Assembly: GCA_005888515.1 (NCBI GenBank)
Contig: VAZR01000029.1
Location: 1 to 5,218 of the forward strand
From: Alphaproteobacteria bacterium
GTDB lineage: Bacteria; Pseudomonadota; Alphaproteobacteria; ATCC43930; CGMCC-115725
DNA length: 5,218 nucleotides
Reading direction: 5' to 3'
In this document: positions 4,825 to 5,218 of the stretch, in pieces
Layout: every line of letters begins with the position of its first letter
How positions within the stretch are numbered: the first letter of the stretch is position 1
Translations under genes and position numbers: made by a program
Notes under the pieces: generated by a model
Told to the model about the DNA's origin: nothing
Database searches by the model: none
What the model saw: the letters and a program-made list of their open reading frames with translations, nothing else

Positions 4825-5218
4825 TTACCCGCCGGCGATAAACGAGCGCAGCGATTTCGCCTCGAACTCGACCTCGTCGAGGCGGTTTTTGACGAGGTCG
4901 CCGATGCTGACGATGCCGCACAGCCGCCCCTCGGAAACGACCGGGAAATGACGGATGCGCCGATTGGTCATCTCGGCCATCAGCTCGCCGACCGTATCGC
5001 CGGGATCGCAGGTCACGACGTCGTGGGTCATGACGTCATCGACCGACCGCGACAGCAGGTTGGTGCCTTGCTCGGCGAGCGCGGCGACGATATCGCGCTC
5101 CGACAGAATGCCGTCGACACCGTCGCCGTCATTACTGACGACGATCGCGCCGATGCGCTCCCGGTGCAGCATGTCGACCGCTTCGGCGATCGTTGCGTCC
5201 GGCCGGATCGTCGCGACC
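4825..5218 (-). CDS. CBS domain pair protein, N-terminus cut by the window edge
   Basis: This is a stand-alone protein with two CBS repeats (a Bateman module), which usually binds adenine nucleotides or S-adenosylmethionine and senses energy or redox state; the ligand here is not known. The visible 130 codons begin inside the first repeat: VATIRPDATIAEAVDML, then IGAIVVSNDG, VDGILSERDIV. The second repeat has VDDVMTHDVVTCDPGDTV, IRHFPVVSEGRLCGIVSIGDLV. The C-terminal tail runs to the stop at 4825-4827. The frame is open to the right edge with family-like sequence upstream of the in-frame ATG at 5172, so that ATG is not the start. Members are typically about 140-150 residues, so only the start is missing. 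The gene faces the same way as DUF2306, but the 185-base gap with its own promoter candidate suggests separate transcription. Confidence 0.9.
   Translation of the reverse strand, partial: VATIRPDATIAEAVDMLHRERIGAIVVSNDGDGVDGILSERDIVAALAEQGTNLLSRSVDDVMTHDVVTCDPGDTVGELMAEMTNRRIRHFPVVSEGRLCGIVSIGDLVKNRLDEVEFEAKSLRSFIAGG

Noticed and set aside
4034..4951. Open frame of 305 codons on the plus strand
   Set aside because: It runs antisense through the starts and ends of three convincing minus-strand genes and both intergenic signals. Its low-complexity Arg/Glu/Asp/Ala composition is that of a shadow frame.

Overview
The window looks like ordinary chromosomal DNA from a GC-rich proteobacterium, most likely an alphaproteobacterium. 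The base composition is high-GC by eye throughout, codons end mostly in G or C, and the gene families fit: a PA0069-type radical SAM protein, a YeaO-like DUF488 protein, a short DUF2306 membrane protein and a Mct-like CaiB/BaiF CoA-transferase. Lineage is inferred from composition and family content; no ribosomal or marker gene is present. No tRNA, rRNA, CRISPR array, insertion sequence, integrase, defence system or secretion system was seen.

Layout. On the minus strand, 25-1215 holds a pair usually found together, a TIGR04283-type glycosyltransferase (upstream, broken) and a TIGR04282/DUF2064 transferase (downstream, intact), joined by a one-base TGATG stop/start overlap. The glycosyltransferase has lost its middle and its two halves lie in different frames. 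Divergently, 1230-2312 (+) encodes a radical SAM protein of the PA0069 family behind a well-formed sigma70-like promoter placed so that the transcript would begin at the ATG. It overlaps tail-to-tail with a DUF488 gene (2294-2653, -). A 73-residue unknown protein (2712-2933, +) diverges from DUF488 and converges on a CaiB/BaiF CoA-transferase (2941-4170, -) that closely resembles mesaconyl-CoA C1-C4 CoA transferase (2-methylfumaryl-CoA isomerase). Upstream of it on the same strand is a four-helix DUF2306 membrane protein (4244-4639, -). The 185-base gap 4640-4824 carries a perfect 8-3-8 palindrome over a candidate promoter and a GC-rich REP-like hairpin. A CBS-domain-pair gene (4825 onward, -) runs off the right edge.

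The genes do not form one pathway. Likely transcription units are the glycosyltransferase pair, each of the two leaderless-looking genes alone, possibly DUF2306 with the CoA-transferase, and the CBS gene. The points most worth a second look are the internally deleted glycosyltransferase, the Mct-like CoA-transferase standing without the other genes of its known pathway, the two -10 boxes placed seven bases before ATG codons that lack a Shine-Dalgarno, and the operator-like palindrome before DUF2306. I found no convincing new multi-gene system.
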